From assembly GCF_001678665.1 (NCBI RefSeq), contig NZ_LZRP01000002.1, forward strand, positions 370,652-434,651: DNA of 64,000 nucleotides, in the 5' to 3' direction. The position numbers and the translations under genes are program-made. This document shows, piece by piece, positions 34,920 through 43,264 of the stretch. This stretch comes from Erythrobacter sp. QSSC1-22B. Its GTDB lineage: Bacteria; Pseudomonadota; Alphaproteobacteria; Sphingomonadales; Sphingomonadaceae. The number at the start of each line of letters is the position of its first letter. Positions within the stretch are counted from its first letter, which is position 1. The notes beneath the pieces are model-generated. The model was not told the origin of the DNA. It saw only the letters and a program-made list of their open reading frames with translations, and did not search any database.

Positions 34920-35897
34920 TTGGCGTCGCTGCGGCGCACGATATTGGTGAGCGCATTTTCGGCAGGGATGCTGGTGCTCACTTGGTGGCGCGCCGACATC
35001 CTGCCGATCGATCCCACGGCGCCCGTGACCGCAGAACTGGTGGCGCAGGGCAGCACCGATGTGGGCGCGCCCGATTCGCCGCTGAGCCTAATAGGGGTGT
35101 GGCATCTCGAGAGCGCGACGCGCGATTTCGGTGGCTATTCGGCGCTGATCGCGCTGGCCGACGGATCGCTGCTTGCTGGCAGCGACACCGGAACGCTGCT
35201 GATGATCGAGCATCCCGGGACCGCGACGATGGCCGGGAGCTATCCCGAACTCGCGGTCACCGAAGGGCGTGCCAAGCGCGATGCCGATCTCGAAGCCCTG
35301 ACGCTGGATCGCACGACCGGGACCATCTGGGGCGCCTATGAGAGCAGCAATGCGATCGAACGCTATTCGCCCGGGCTCCAGCGACTGGCGCGGGTGAAGC
35401 CGACGAAAATGCGTCGCTCGCGCGGGAATGGCGGGCCCGAAGCGATGGTGCGGCTGGCCGATGGGCGGTTCGTCGTCCTTGCCGAAGTGCGGTTCGATTC
35501 GACGCCCGGCCACCGTGCGGTGCTTTTTCCGCGCGATCCGACTCTCGGCGACGAAGGCGTGTCCTTTGGCTTCGCCGCGCCCGAGGGCATGCGGCCGGTC
35601 GACATGACCCAGCTGGCCGATGGCACGGTGCTGGTGCTGGTGCGCAGCGTCGAATGGTATTTCCCGCCGCGTTTTGCCAGCGCGATCGCGGTACTTGATC
35701 CTGTGGGGATTGAACCGGGCGCGCTGTGGCGCCCCGAACGCGTGATTCCGCTGCCCGAGGCGGTGCCGCAGGAGAATTACGAGGGGCTGGCGGTCGAGCC
35801 CGGGGCCGGTGGCGCATCGCGCCTGTGGCTGATCTCGGACGACAATGTCAGCGGCTTCCAGCGCACCCTGCTGGTCGCGCTCGACTGGCGCGGATAG
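34920..35897 (+). CDS. Esterase-like activity of phytase family protein
   Basis: 325 residues from TTG 34920, 11 bases after the M23 gene. One N-terminal hydrophobic segment (ILVSAFSAGMLVLTWW) is a signal anchor. The rest is a beta-propeller-like region with GGYSALIALADGSLLAGSDTG, DLEALTLD, GPEAMVRLADGRFVVLAE and NYEGLAVEPG, matching the phytase-like esterase domain (PF13449). It is probably periplasmic. Substrate is unknown. Confidence 0.82.
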   Translation: MASLRRTILVSAFSAGMLVLTWWRADILPIDPTAPVTAELVAQGSTDVGAPDSPLSLIGVWHLESATRDFGGYSALIALADGSLLAGSDTGTLLMIEHPGTATMAGSYPELAVTEGRAKRDADLEALTLDRTTGTIWGAYESSNAIERYSPGLQRLARVKPTKMRRSRGNGGPEAMVRLADGRFVVLAEVRFDSTPGHRAVLFPRDPTLGDEGVSFGFAAPEGMRPVDMTQLADGTVLVLVRSVEWYFPPRFASAIAVLDPVGIEPGALWRPERVIPLPEAVPQENYEGLAVEPGAGGASRLWLISDDNVSGFQRTLLVALDWRG

Positions 35898-35923
35898 CCG
35901 ACCACGCGGAAAGACCGACGCGA

Positions 35924-35952
35924 AAAGGCGCGCGGAAGCTCCGCACGCCTTT
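35924..35952. terminator. Bidirectional terminator between convergent genes (rpmB side)
   Basis: Stem AAAGGCG / CGCCTTT extended by GCGGA / TCCGC across a C-A mismatch. It lies between the convergent phytase-like gene and rpmB. On the minus strand CGCCTTTTCG gives a short T run, so it probably serves rpmB. Confidence 0.65.
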
Positions 35953-35980
35953 CAGCACAACCAAATCGAAACGAAGTCGC

Positions 35981-36280
35981 TTAGGCGGCTTCGGCGGTGG
36001 CGGAAGCCGACTTCTTCAGCTCGCGCTTCACCTTGAGCGCGCGGTCGCTCAGCTTGATGTCGCTGGTCTTGAGCAACCAGTTGTCGAGCCCGCCATTGTG
36101 CTCGACCGAACGCAGGCCCTGCGTCGAGACGCGGAACTTGAAGCTGCGCTCCAGCTTCTCGCTCATCAGCGTGACGTTCTGGAGGTTGGGCAGGAAGACT
36201 CTCTTGGTCTTGTTGTTGGCGTGGCTCACATTGTGGCCGACCTGTCGGCCCTTGCCCGTCAGTTCGCAGATGCGCGACAT
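35981..36280 (-). CDS. rpmB: 50S ribosomal protein L28
   Basis: 99 residues, the alphaproteobacterial length. It has the L28 motifs [28 protein letters not shown] and the [15 protein letters not shown] region. No zinc-cysteine pair is present. Monocistronic, with the hairpin at 35924-35952 downstream. Confidence 0.97.
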   Translation of the reverse strand: MSRICELTGKGRQVGHNVSHANNKTKRVFLPNLQNVTLMSEKLERSFKFRVSTQGLRSVEHNGGLDNWLLKTSDIKLSDRALKVKRELKKSASATAEAA

Positions 36281-36457
36281 GATAAATCTCTCATTCGAAT
36301 GTTGCCGCTGGGCCGGGGCCCGCGGTGACTGTACAGAACCGGCCTGTCCCGGAAAGCGGCGCGCTTAACGCCGGGTGCGCGAATCGTCAAGCTGGGCTTT
36401 GATGTTGCCAATGCTCAAATGCGGCTCTAGCCGATATTCGACACCAAGGAGAGTCTG

Positions 36458-36706
36458 ATGAACAAGTTCTTTTCCGTAGCAATTCTCGCCGGTTCGGCGC
36501 TGAGCCTCGCAGCCTGCGATGTCGACCAGACCGAAGAAGGCAGCATGCCCGAAGTAAGCGTCGAGGAAGGCAACATGCCCGAATACGACGTCGAGCCCGT
36601 GGACGTCCAGGTCGAGACCGGGACCAGCACCGTCGAAGTCCCGACCGTCGATGTCGACGTGACGCAGGACGACGCTGCAGGCGAGCCGGCCACCGGCGAC
36701 GAGTAA
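36458..36706 (+). CDS. Small acidic lipoprotein
   Basis: 82 residues. Lipobox LAAC at Cys20 follows a clear signal sequence. The mature 62 residues are strongly acidic and low complexity (repeats of Val, Glu, Asp such as SMPEVSVEEGNMPEYDVEPVDVQVE), so it may be disordered. AAGGAGAGTCTG before the ATG is a strong ribosome-binding site. No family assigned. Confidence 0.75.
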   Translation: MNKFFSVAILAGSALSLAACDVDQTEEGSMPEVSVEEGNMPEYDVEPVDVQVETGTSTVEVPTVDVDVTQDDAAGEPATGDE

Positions 36707-36752
36707 GCCTGTCGCCAGCCCGACACCCGGCCCTACAAACGCAAGGCCCGCG

Positions 36753-37199
36753 GTGTTCGGCCGGCAGCATATGGATCGCGCGCTTGAAATGGCGCGCGCC
36801 GCCGGCCTCACCGGCGAAGTTCCGATCGGTGCGGTCGTCGTCAAGGACGGCCGCATCATCGGTCGGGGCGGCAACAGTCCGCGCACTGACCACGATCCGA
36901 CCGCACATGCGGAGATCGTGGCGATTCGTGCAGCCGCCGCCCACCTTGGCCAGGAACGGCTGACCGACTGCGAATTGTGGGTGACGCTCGAGCCTTGCGC
37001 GATGTGCGCCGGGGCCATCGCCCATGCCCGGATCGCGCGGCTCTATTACGCCGCCCCCGATCCCAAGGGCGGCGGGGTCGAACATGGCGCGCGGGTGTTT
37101 GACCACCCGCAATGCCTGCACCGCCCCGAGGTCTATTCGGGCATGGCCGAGCAGGAGGCAGCGCAGCTGCTGCGGGATTTCTTCAGGGAGCGGCGCTAG
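36753..37199 (+). CDS. tadA: tRNA-specific adenosine deaminase
   Basis: 148 residues from GTG 36753; ATG 36771 is a possible alternative. The zinc motifs are HAEIVAI (with catalytic Glu) and PCAMCAGAI. It converts A34 to inosine in the tRNA-Arg(ACG) anticodon. The gene ends exactly where the convergent RNase T2 gene ends, with adjacent stop codons at 37199/37200. Confidence 0.95.
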   Translation: MFGRQHMDRALEMARAAGLTGEVPIGAVVVKDGRIIGRGGNSPRTDHDPTAHAEIVAIRAAAAHLGQERLTDCELWVTLEPCAMCAGAIAHARIARLYYAAPDPKGGGVEHGARVFDHPQCLHRPEVYSGMAEQEAAQLLRDFFRERR

Positions 37200-37898
37200 C
37201 TAGAGCCCGCGCCAGATGCTCAATGCAGCATCGTCCGGCGGCCCGAAACGCGCGGCATCGCAGGTCTGGGGCCGGAACCGCCGGTCGTAACACAGCCGTA
37301 TTTCCTCGAGCCAGCCGCGCTCGTTCGACTTGATGCCCACTGCATCCTTGCGCCAGCCGCGATTCGCCGCGACGAAAACCTCGCGCAGATCGCCCGCGGT
37401 CAGCGCCTCCTTGCGCGACAATCGGTCGAGATCGGGCCAGCGCAGCGGATCGAACAGGATATTGCTCACCCGGAAATAGGTCCGCGGGGTGCGCGCCATG
37501 CAGGCGCCGTGCTTGGCCCATTGCCGCGCCACCAACCGCGCCGAGGGGCTCCGGCACAGCTGCGCCGCGAGCTGCGCCCCGGTGGGTCGCGCGGACGTCG
37601 GGCACCATTGCGGCCAGAGACGCGCACTCTGCGGCCACAACCCGTGCAGCACGAAGCCAAACCGTCCGTCGCGCCGCGAACATTGCCGCGCATGGCTGCG
37701 CTGGCCCTCGCGCGGCTTGCAGAACTCGGGCGACCAGCTCAGCGCCATCGTATAGCCGGTGACGGTCGTGGTGCGGACCGGGCCGTCGGGGCGAATTTCC
37801 GGTGCTGTGGCGGTGGCCGGAGCGCGGCACTGATAGGCCTGCGCGGCGAGCGGGCTGGCGCAGGCGAGCAGCAGCAGGGGCGCCGCCGTGCGGATCAC
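37200..37898 (-). CDS. Ribonuclease T2 family protein, secreted
   Basis: 232 residues with signal peptide (ending SPLAAQ). The two catalytic segments of RNase T2 are visible: CAS1 FVLHGLWPQ and CAS2 RQWAKHGAC, each with its His. Cysteines suggest disulfides in the periplasm. It should cut single-stranded RNA to 3'-phosphates. It lies 10 bases downstream of nadC. Confidence 0.9.
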   Translation of the reverse strand: MIRTAAPLLLLACASPLAAQAYQCRAPATATAPEIRPDGPVRTTTVTGYTMALSWSPEFCKPREGQRSHARQCSRRDGRFGFVLHGLWPQSARLWPQWCPTSARPTGAQLAAQLCRSPSARLVARQWAKHGACMARTPRTYFRVSNILFDPLRWPDLDRLSRKEALTAGDLREVFVAANRGWRKDAVGIKSNERGWLEEIRLCYDRRFRPQTCDAARFGPPDDAALSIWRGL

Positions 37899-37908
37899 AG
37901 CGCGCGCA

Positions 37909-38772
37909 TCACAAGGGAGTGAAATCCAGCCCGATATCCGCGGCGGGCGCGCTCTGGGTGAGCCGCCCGACCGAGACGTAATCGACCCCGGTCGCGGCCT
38001 TGGCGTGAATCGTCGTCAGATCGATCCCGCCGCTGGCTTCGGTCGGGACCCGGCCCGCGACCAGCGCCACCGCCTCGCGCAGAGCCGCGGGGTCCATATT
38101 GTCGAGCAGCAGCCGCGTCGCGCCCGCTTCGAGCGCCGGCTCGATCTGGTCGAGCCGATCGACCTCGCAGATGATTTCCCCGACCCCGGCGGCGACCGCG
38201 CGGCGTACCGCCTCGCCCACCGAACCCGCAACCGCAACGTGGTTGTCCTTGATCATCGCCGCATCCCATAGCCCCATGCGATGATTCGCCGCGCCGCCCA
38301 GCCGCGTTGCGTATTTCTCGAGATAGCGGAGCCCCGGCAAAGTCTTGCGGGTGTCGAGCAGCGTGCAGCCGGGATTGTCCATCGCGCGGACATAGTCGCG
38401 CACCATGCTGGCCACGCCCGAGAGGTGCTGGACGGTGTTGAGCGCGGCGCGTTCGGCGGTGAGCATCGCGCGGGCATTGCCGGACAAATGCATCAGTTCG
38501 CTGCCCGCAGGCACCTCGTCGCCCTCATCGACCAGCAACTCGATTGCCATCTCCGGGTCGAGCGCGCGAAAAAAGGCCGCGGCAATCGGCAGGCCCGCGA
38601 CGACGATTCCATCGCGGCTGTCCATCACCCCCGAAAAGCGCGCATCGACGGGGATCACGCTCTCGCTGGTAACGTCCCGCCCGACGCCGGGCAGCCCCTC
38701 GCCCAGATCCTCGGCCAGGGTGGAGCGAACGAATGCGGCCAGATCGAAGCCGGGGAGGGTAAAGGCGGTCAT
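37909..38772 (-). CDS. nadC: Nicotinate-nucleotide pyrophosphorylase (carboxylating)
   Basis: 287 residues. QPRTase fold with DLGEGLPGVGRDVTSESV, LNTVQHLSGVAS, DTRKTLPGLRYLEKYATRLGGAANHRMGL and the late IDLTTIHAKA region. It makes nicotinate mononucleotide from quinolinate and PRPP in NAD synthesis. No nadA or nadB is adjacent. Its ATG overlaps the corrected stop of the damaged UvrB/UvrC-motif gene upstream (ATGA). Confidence 0.96.
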   Translation of the reverse strand: MTAFTLPGFDLAAFVRSTLAEDLGEGLPGVGRDVTSESVIPVDARFSGVMDSRDGIVVAGLPIAAAFFRALDPEMAIELLVDEGDEVPAGSELMHLSGNARAMLTAERAALNTVQHLSGVASMVRDYVRAMDNPGCTLLDTRKTLPGLRYLEKYATRLGGAANHRMGLWDAAMIKDNHVAVAGSVGEAVRRAVAAGVGEIICEVDRLDQIEPALEAGATRLLLDNMDPAALREAVALVAGRVPTEASGGIDLTTIHAKAATGVDYVSVGRLTQSAPAADIGLDFTPL

Positions 38773-39204
38773 AGGCGCGGAGTGGCGCAGATTGGCGGCG
38801 GGCTCAAGTGCGGCGAGGGGGTGGGCCTGCAGGTCTTGTCGACTGGCGGCTTCGAGGGATTGCCAAAGGCTTGGCTTTCTTCCGCCTCACGTTCGGCGAG
38901 CCGGGCCAGCAACGGGCCTTCGACGCCAATCCTGACTTACGTTTCCGACCGGATGTGTTGAGATCGGGCTTCGGCGGTGGTTTCCAACCTGGCGGCGGAA
39001 CCGGCTGTTGCCGGCTTGTGCCAAGCCCCATGGCGCCCGGCTGCTGGCGAACCAGCCCCGACGTGTCGGCCTGTGCAACCTCTGCAGCATTTGCTCCGCC
39101 TCGCATCAGATGGATGCGGTCACGAATTCGCCGTGCCTCCTCGAAATCGAGAGCGCGCGCCGCCGCTTCCCTTCGCCTTGGAGATCCTCGATAGTCTTGT
39201 TCAT
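38769..39204 (-). pseudogene. UvrB/UvrC-motif protein gene with two frame breaks
   Basis: The protein begins MNKTIEDLQ at 39204 but that frame continues as nonsense. One base lower the frame gives RRREAAARALDFEEARRIR, the UVR motif, then RDRIHLMRGG. An expected CCAAAGG reads CCAAGG near 39181. A second break near 38938 (expected CGTAAAGTC, seen CGTAAGTC) switches to a frame reading VEGPLLARLAEREAEESQ and ending in TGA overlapping the nadC ATG. With both bases restored a continuous, operon-fitting protein results. Sequencing error or real decay are both possible. Confidence 0.6.
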
Positions 39205-39412
39205 GACCATTCAACGCACGGATGTGACCTCTGGCCCCATTGCGCTCAAACCTCGGATTTTCGAATCCAGTGTCGAACAGCCTAAAAGCCGAAGGACCGC
39301 TCTCAGGAGGCGATCGTAATGGATTCATGGTCTGAGATGGGGTGGGAAGCTGAAGTACCGGTTGTTCGACAGCTAGTGCGAATTCGGAAGGGCACAGTCC
39401 TCTCTAAATCGA

Positions 39413-39892
39413 TCAAATACCGTGGGGCGCGAGGCTTTTCGATATCCTGTCCGCATCCGATCCGGTTGGCGTCTCAGGCAGTTTGCTAAAATCAGTTTCG
39501 ATTGACCGTGGCACAGGTGCCCCAAGCTTCGGACAGAAAGAGATCACGCTCGGCACACAGGGGGGCGGAGACAAATCAGGTGCTTGGGGATTGCCGACAT
39601 CCATGGTGCGGGCGGCATAATTATTTCGTGCTTCCTCGCGGCATCGCAGCACAAAATCTCCCGGATCTTCGACCTGCGCGCAGACGATAATCTCAGTGGA
39701 AATGGTAGCATTCAAGTCGGAATTTGAACAGGTGCGCTCGACTGGAGAAAGATCGAAGACAAAACCGGTCTCGGCCGCCGCTCCGTCTTTATCAGCTGAG
39801 TCTTCCGTATCGCCAGACTGCGCGAGAGCAGGCGCAGATGAAAACAAGATCCCGACATGAATTATCAGCACGGTTCTGCGCACAAACGACAT
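39413..39892 (-). CDS. Hypothetical secreted protein
   Basis: 159 residues from ATG 39892 (MSFVRRTVLII). Signal peptide to APALAQ (residue 25). The mature part has four Cys and the short motif ISTEIIVCAQVED, which resembles the EIVVCG-type segment of small secreted sphingomonad proteins. No function known. GC content is lower than the backbone. Confidence 0.55.
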   Translation of the reverse strand: MSFVRRTVLIIHVGILFSSAPALAQSGDTEDSADKDGAAAETGFVFDLSPVERTCSNSDLNATISTEIIVCAQVEDPGDFVLRCREEARNNYAARTMDVGNPQAPDLSPPPCVPSVISFCPKLGAPVPRSIETDFSKLPETPTGSDADRISKSLAPHGI

Positions 39893-40200
39893 ATCAACCA
39901 AATAAAGCCGTTTGGTGAGCAATATTTGGTTGCGGACGCCGATAACTGTAACCGGTCCGGCGACAGCTCGAGTGCTAATGGTTCAGGCCATCTCTCAAGA
40001 AGGGCAAGATTTTGGGTCGTTACGCGACAGGCAGCTTCGGATAAAAACTCAGGCGATAGCAGCCTGACCAGTCTCAGGATCGTGGCGAGCCACTGGGAAC
40101 GGCGTGAATTGGGGTGGTTAGCGGACTATTGCTTAGGTTGTCTTTGCCGATCCGCGTGGCCGCGCTAAGCCGTGCTCATCCACCGTGAGGTCTATCTGCG
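39893..40200. other. Gap without a supported gene
   Basis: About 308 bases of mixed composition. Short open frames here lack ribosome-binding sites and protein-like composition. I see no tRNA or repeat. The start region of the secreted protein on the minus strand is the only neighbour that may use it. Confidence 0.4.
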
Positions 40201-40640
40201 ATGACGAGAATGCATCTACCGTTTGAGGCCCGTCATGATCCTCAACGCCTTCGACGAGCAATCATTGCGGCTTTGGCATTGGCATTCTGGGCTTAGCTAT
40301 CCTGATCGTTTTAGCCCATTTTTGCAAGGTGCCGCTTGCGACGCATCTTCCTTTACTGGTGGGAGTATCAGGAGGGCTAATACTACTCGGCGGCTTGCTG
40401 GCTTCATTAGGGTTTGCCCGATTGAGAGACCCTGTGTTTCTCGCCGTTGGAACGGACGGCCAAGGCCGTTGGCGACCGTTTCTTCGAGTAAAAAGCTGCC
40501 AGTTCCCCCTTGAGCCTCCTTTGATGCAAGGGGGAAAACTGATCTGGGTCGATAAGCCTCAGGGGTGCGGCGCTGTTGGCACTCCCGATGGCAAATATCA
40601 TAGCGATTTGCCGAAGACCGTATCCATAGAGTGTCTTTGA
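40201..40640 (+). pseudogene. Two-helix membrane protein gene with one frame break
   Basis: From ATG 40201 (MTRMHLPFEARHD) the frame reads RRAIIAALALAFWA and stops at TAG 40294. The next frame continues the same hydrophobic helix as LAILIVLAHFCKVPL, followed by LLVGVSGGLILLGGLLASLGFARLRD and a polar tail to 40640. The break equals loss of one T (GCTTTAGC read as GCTTAGC). Joined, it is about 146 residues with two to three membrane segments. No family recognised. GAGG lies 11-14 bases before the start. Confidence 0.5.
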
Positions 40641-40769
40641 TTGGATCGTTAGCGGAATGGCGGTTTTCGATAGCAGCAAGCTAAAAGCGGACGGTCGGCA
40701 AACGGCCCAATTGCCGACGTTGCAGCTTATCTAGGTTCGATAGGTTCCGACAAATGTTAACAATCAGTG

Positions 40770-40898
40770 CTAGTCCGGCCCTCCGATACGGAATCCGCAG
40801 GCCTCCAGCTGGTCGAGCACGCCGTCCTTTCCCGTCAAACCTAAGAGCGGCACAACTGCGAGCGTGACCCCAAAATCCTCTGCTTCATCGGTAATCAT
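40770..40898 (-). pseudogene. C-terminal remnant resembling TraB/GumN family
   Basis: A 42-residue frame ends with LAVVPLLGLTGKDGVLDQLEACGF. This resembles the conserved C-terminal segment of TraB/GumN proteins, whose usual form is VAVGAGHLxGxDGVLxLLxxxGY. The frame is open a little further up to about 40930 (RAWWTGM) and then stops; the rest of the gene is gone. Too short to function. Confidence 0.4.
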
Positions 40899-40963
40899 AC
40901 CAGTCCACCAGGCACGGATTCACCCTCAGAGTTGATTGTCGGGTCTATAAGATCGCAGACCAA

Positions 40964-42049
40964 TCATTTCGCTTTGCTCGACCTTGCCCGCCGGCTGCGC
41001 TGGACCGCTGCGTTCGCGGTGCTGGCTACATCCTCGTCGCGTAGTTTTCGCCAGCGTACAACGCGTGCAGGATCGAGCGTCCGGTCTGCGATACCGGCTC
41101 GGATGGCGCAGCCTGGCTCGTCGACATGACTGCAATTGGTAAACCGGCAATTGAGTGTAATTTCCACGATGTCGTCAAACACTTCAGTGACCCCAGCACC
41201 CACCTCTGACATCTTCAGTTCGCGCATGCCCGGAGTGTCCACAAGCCAACCGCCCCCGCCGGGCCCGACGCCGAGCCGGTGCATTTCGCGAACGGTGGTT
41301 GTGTGGAGACCCCTGCCGTCACTTTCACGGACAGCTTGGGTCGCGATGCTATCTGACCCCTTCAAGGAGTTGACCAAGGTGGACTTGCCGACTCCGGAAG
41401 AACCAACCAGCGCCACCGTCTCCCCCGCTCCACAGAAGGCCGCGAGAGCAGAGACGCTCTTGGCATCACGACCGTTGACGAGCTCGACATAAAGCGCCGG
41501 GTGTAGCGCCTTCGCCGCTGCGACGTATGCCGCCGCATCAACCGCAAGGTCAGCTTTCGTGAGCACCACGACCGGGCGCACGCCCACGTCGTGCGCAAGG
41601 ACGAGGTAGCGCTCCAGGCGTGCAACGTTGAAGTCTTGGTCGCAGGATGTGACAATGAAGAGCGTATCGACGTTCGCAGCTATAAGCTGGAGCCGATTGT
41701 CGTCCCCGGGAGCGGGCCTCTTGAACAAACTTGTACGCCGCAGAATACGCTCGATGGCCAGGCTACCTCGCTCGATCAACAACCAGTCGCCCACGGTGGG
41801 TCGATTCTCCGGGCCATCCGGCGCTGGTACGATGGATGAAATCGACTCCGCGAGCCCCTCACCTGATACAGTAACCATTCCGCGATGAACCGACATCACG
41901 CGAACGGACTGGCACCTGCGACGCTCTTCGGAGGTGACCTGGTCGCGAAAGAATGGCTTCCAGCCGAGCTGGGCAAGCGCGGAGTTTAGGCCTTCGAACG
42001 GAGCTTCAGCGGGAACGGGTAAGCTATTCTTTATGGGGCAATTCCTCAA
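40964..42049 (-). CDS. rsgA: Ribosome small subunit-dependent GTPase A
   Basis: 361 residues from TTG 42049. It is a circularly permuted GTPase: G4 VVVLTKADL comes before G1 GSSGVGKSTLVNSL and G3 DTPGMRE. The C-terminal zinc motif CRFTNCSHVDEPGCAI fits the RsgA zinc finger. It helps late assembly of the 30S subunit. Its TTG overlaps the stop of the small nonsense-mutated frame (TTGA). Composition is lower in GC than the backbone, so it may be an extra, transferred copy. Confidence 0.92.
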   Translation of the reverse strand: MRNCPIKNSLPVPAEAPFEGLNSALAQLGWKPFFRDQVTSEERRRCQSVRVMSVHRGMVTVSGEGLAESISSIVPAPDGPENRPTVGDWLLIERGSLAIERILRRTSLFKRPAPGDDNRLQLIAANVDTLFIVTSCDQDFNVARLERYLVLAHDVGVRPVVVLTKADLAVDAAAYVAAAKALHPALYVELVNGRDAKSVSALAAFCGAGETVALVGSSGVGKSTLVNSLKGSDSIATQAVRESDGRGLHTTTVREMHRLGVGPGGGGWLVDTPGMRELKMSEVGAGVTEVFDDIVEITLNCRFTNCSHVDEPGCAIRAGIADRTLDPARVVRWRKLRDEDVASTANAAVQRSRRARSSKAK

Positions 42050-42177
42050 TCTAGGTTCGACGGCGTGTGCTCGGAAGACCTCTTGTCAGCCTTCGCTTGC
42101 GCCTTTTTGACAGATTCTGCTGCCTTGTTTTTCTCACGCTACCGGCGTTCGAATTCGTAATTTGTTTTGCGCGGCAT
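42046..42177 (-). pseudogene. Small basic protein gene with in-frame amber stop
   Basis: 43 codons from ATG 42177. The product reads MPRKTNYEFERR, then TAG at 42139-42141, then REKNKAAESVKKAQAKADKR and SSEHTPSNLD to TGA. Both halves share one frame, are Lys/Arg/Ala-rich and helical, and the start has AGGAG six bases upstream. A single substitution (for example GAG or CAG to TAG) would explain it. The stop overlaps the rsgA TTG. Confidence 0.55.
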
Positions 42178-42460
42178 ATAGGTCTCCTAAAGCTGATCTC
42201 ATGCAAAACGCGAAGCGGAATCCGAAGTGCCCCCTGAGTTCAGCCTCCTACACGGCAGCTCGCGTCAAACGGTCCCAATTTTTGGTAGTGTCTCAGTTTG
42301 AAATTTAGCGGCGGTGCCGCGCCTTGCGCAGGCACGGGAAACCGCCGATCCGGTCCGCGACCGGCGGGCCGCAAGGCCGACGGGCCGCCCGCAGGTGCCC
42401 CGCAGCGCGGCCGAGGGACCAGCACCGAGGACGCAGGCCCGGATGGGCCTGCGAACCAGA
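42178..42460. other. Intergenic region between the small basic gene and LytTR regulator 2
   Basis: Base composition rises from low GC on the left to backbone level near 42300. A perfect 8-bp stem GCAGGCCC / GGGCCTGC with loop GGAT at 42433-42452 may end the LytTR transcript although it lacks a T tract. The stretch around 42285-42305 is AT-rich. No gene supported. Confidence 0.45.
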
Positions 42461-43258
42461 TCAATGCACGAAGCGCGCCACCACATCGCGGTAGCTGCGG
42501 CTCACCTTCACCTCGGCGCCGCTGTCGAGCACCAGGAAGCATTCGCCGTTGGTGTGCGGCTTGACCTGCCGGACCTGGTCGAGATTGACGATGGTCGAGC
42601 GGTGGACGCGCTGGAACTTGCGCGGGTCGAGGCGGCGTTCGAGATCCTTCATCGTCTCGCGCAGGATCAGCGAATTGTCGCCGGTGTAGATGCACATGTA
42701 ATCGCCCGCGGCCTCGATATGCTCGATCGTGTGGACCTCGACGCGGAAGATTTGGCCGCGATCCTTGATGTTGAGCAGCTTTTCGTAGCGCGAGGCGGCA
42801 TCGTCCTCGCTTTGCGTAAACTCCTCGGCGGCGCCCGGCGCGACCTCGGATAGCACGTTCATCAGCTTCTCGGCTTCCTCGGTCGATTTCTTCTCGGCGA
42901 GGCGGTTGCGCACCCGCTCGATCGTGTCGGCCAGCTTGTCCTCGTCGACCGGTTTCATCAGATAGTTGACCGCATTCGCCTCGAAGGCGCGGATCGCGTG
43001 CTCCTGATAGGCGGTGACGAAGACGAACAGCGGCGGATCGATCTCCATCACCCCCTGGACCACGGAGAACCCGTCGAAACCGGGCATCTGGATATCGAGG
43101 AACACCAGATCGGGGCGCAGCGTCTTGATCGCGCGGATCGCCTCGCGGCCGTTCTGGCAGGTGTCGATGATCTCGACGTCCTCGTGCTTTGCGAGCCGCA
43201 ATTGCAGGCCCTGGATAGCGAGCTTCTCGTCGTCGACGAGGATGGTGCGGATAGTCAT
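42461..43258 (-). CDS. LytTR family response regulator (pair 2)
   Basis: 265 residues. The receiver domain has ILVDDEKLAIQG, phosphoacceptor Asp in VFLDIQMPGFDG and the KPVDEDK Lys. A longer linker (about residues 115-160, acidic) leads to the LytTR domain with HIEAAGDYMCIYTGDNS, FQRVHRSTIVNLDQV and KVSRSYRDVV. It follows its kinase with a 6-base gap on the same strand. Regulatory targets unknown. Confidence 0.93.
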   Translation of the reverse strand: MTIRTILVDDEKLAIQGLQLRLAKHEDVEIIDTCQNGREAIRAIKTLRPDLVFLDIQMPGFDGFSVVQGVMEIDPPLFVFVTAYQEHAIRAFEANAVNYLMKPVDEDKLADTIERVRNRLAEKKSTEEAEKLMNVLSEVAPGAAEEFTQSEDDAASRYEKLLNIKDRGQIFRVEVHTIEHIEAAGDYMCIYTGDNSLILRETMKDLERRLDPRKFQRVHRSTIVNLDQVRQVKPHTNGECFLVLDSGAEVKVSRSYRDVVARFVH

Positions 43259-43264
43259 GTTTTC

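Larger units (their letters stand above)
39205..42300. other. Lower-GC decayed stretch (accessory)
   Basis: From about 39.2 kb to 42.3 kb base composition by eye drops well below the backbone and open frames become sparse. It contains a secreted hypothetical protein, a frameshifted membrane protein, a TraB/GumN remnant, rsgA and a nonsense-mutated small gene. No integrase or transposase was found. The borders are approximate. Confidence 0.5.

Noticed and set aside
40223..40513. Plus-strand frame starting MRPVMILNAF
   Set aside because: It overlaps the better membrane-protein reading from ATG 40201, whose helix continues across a single-base break.
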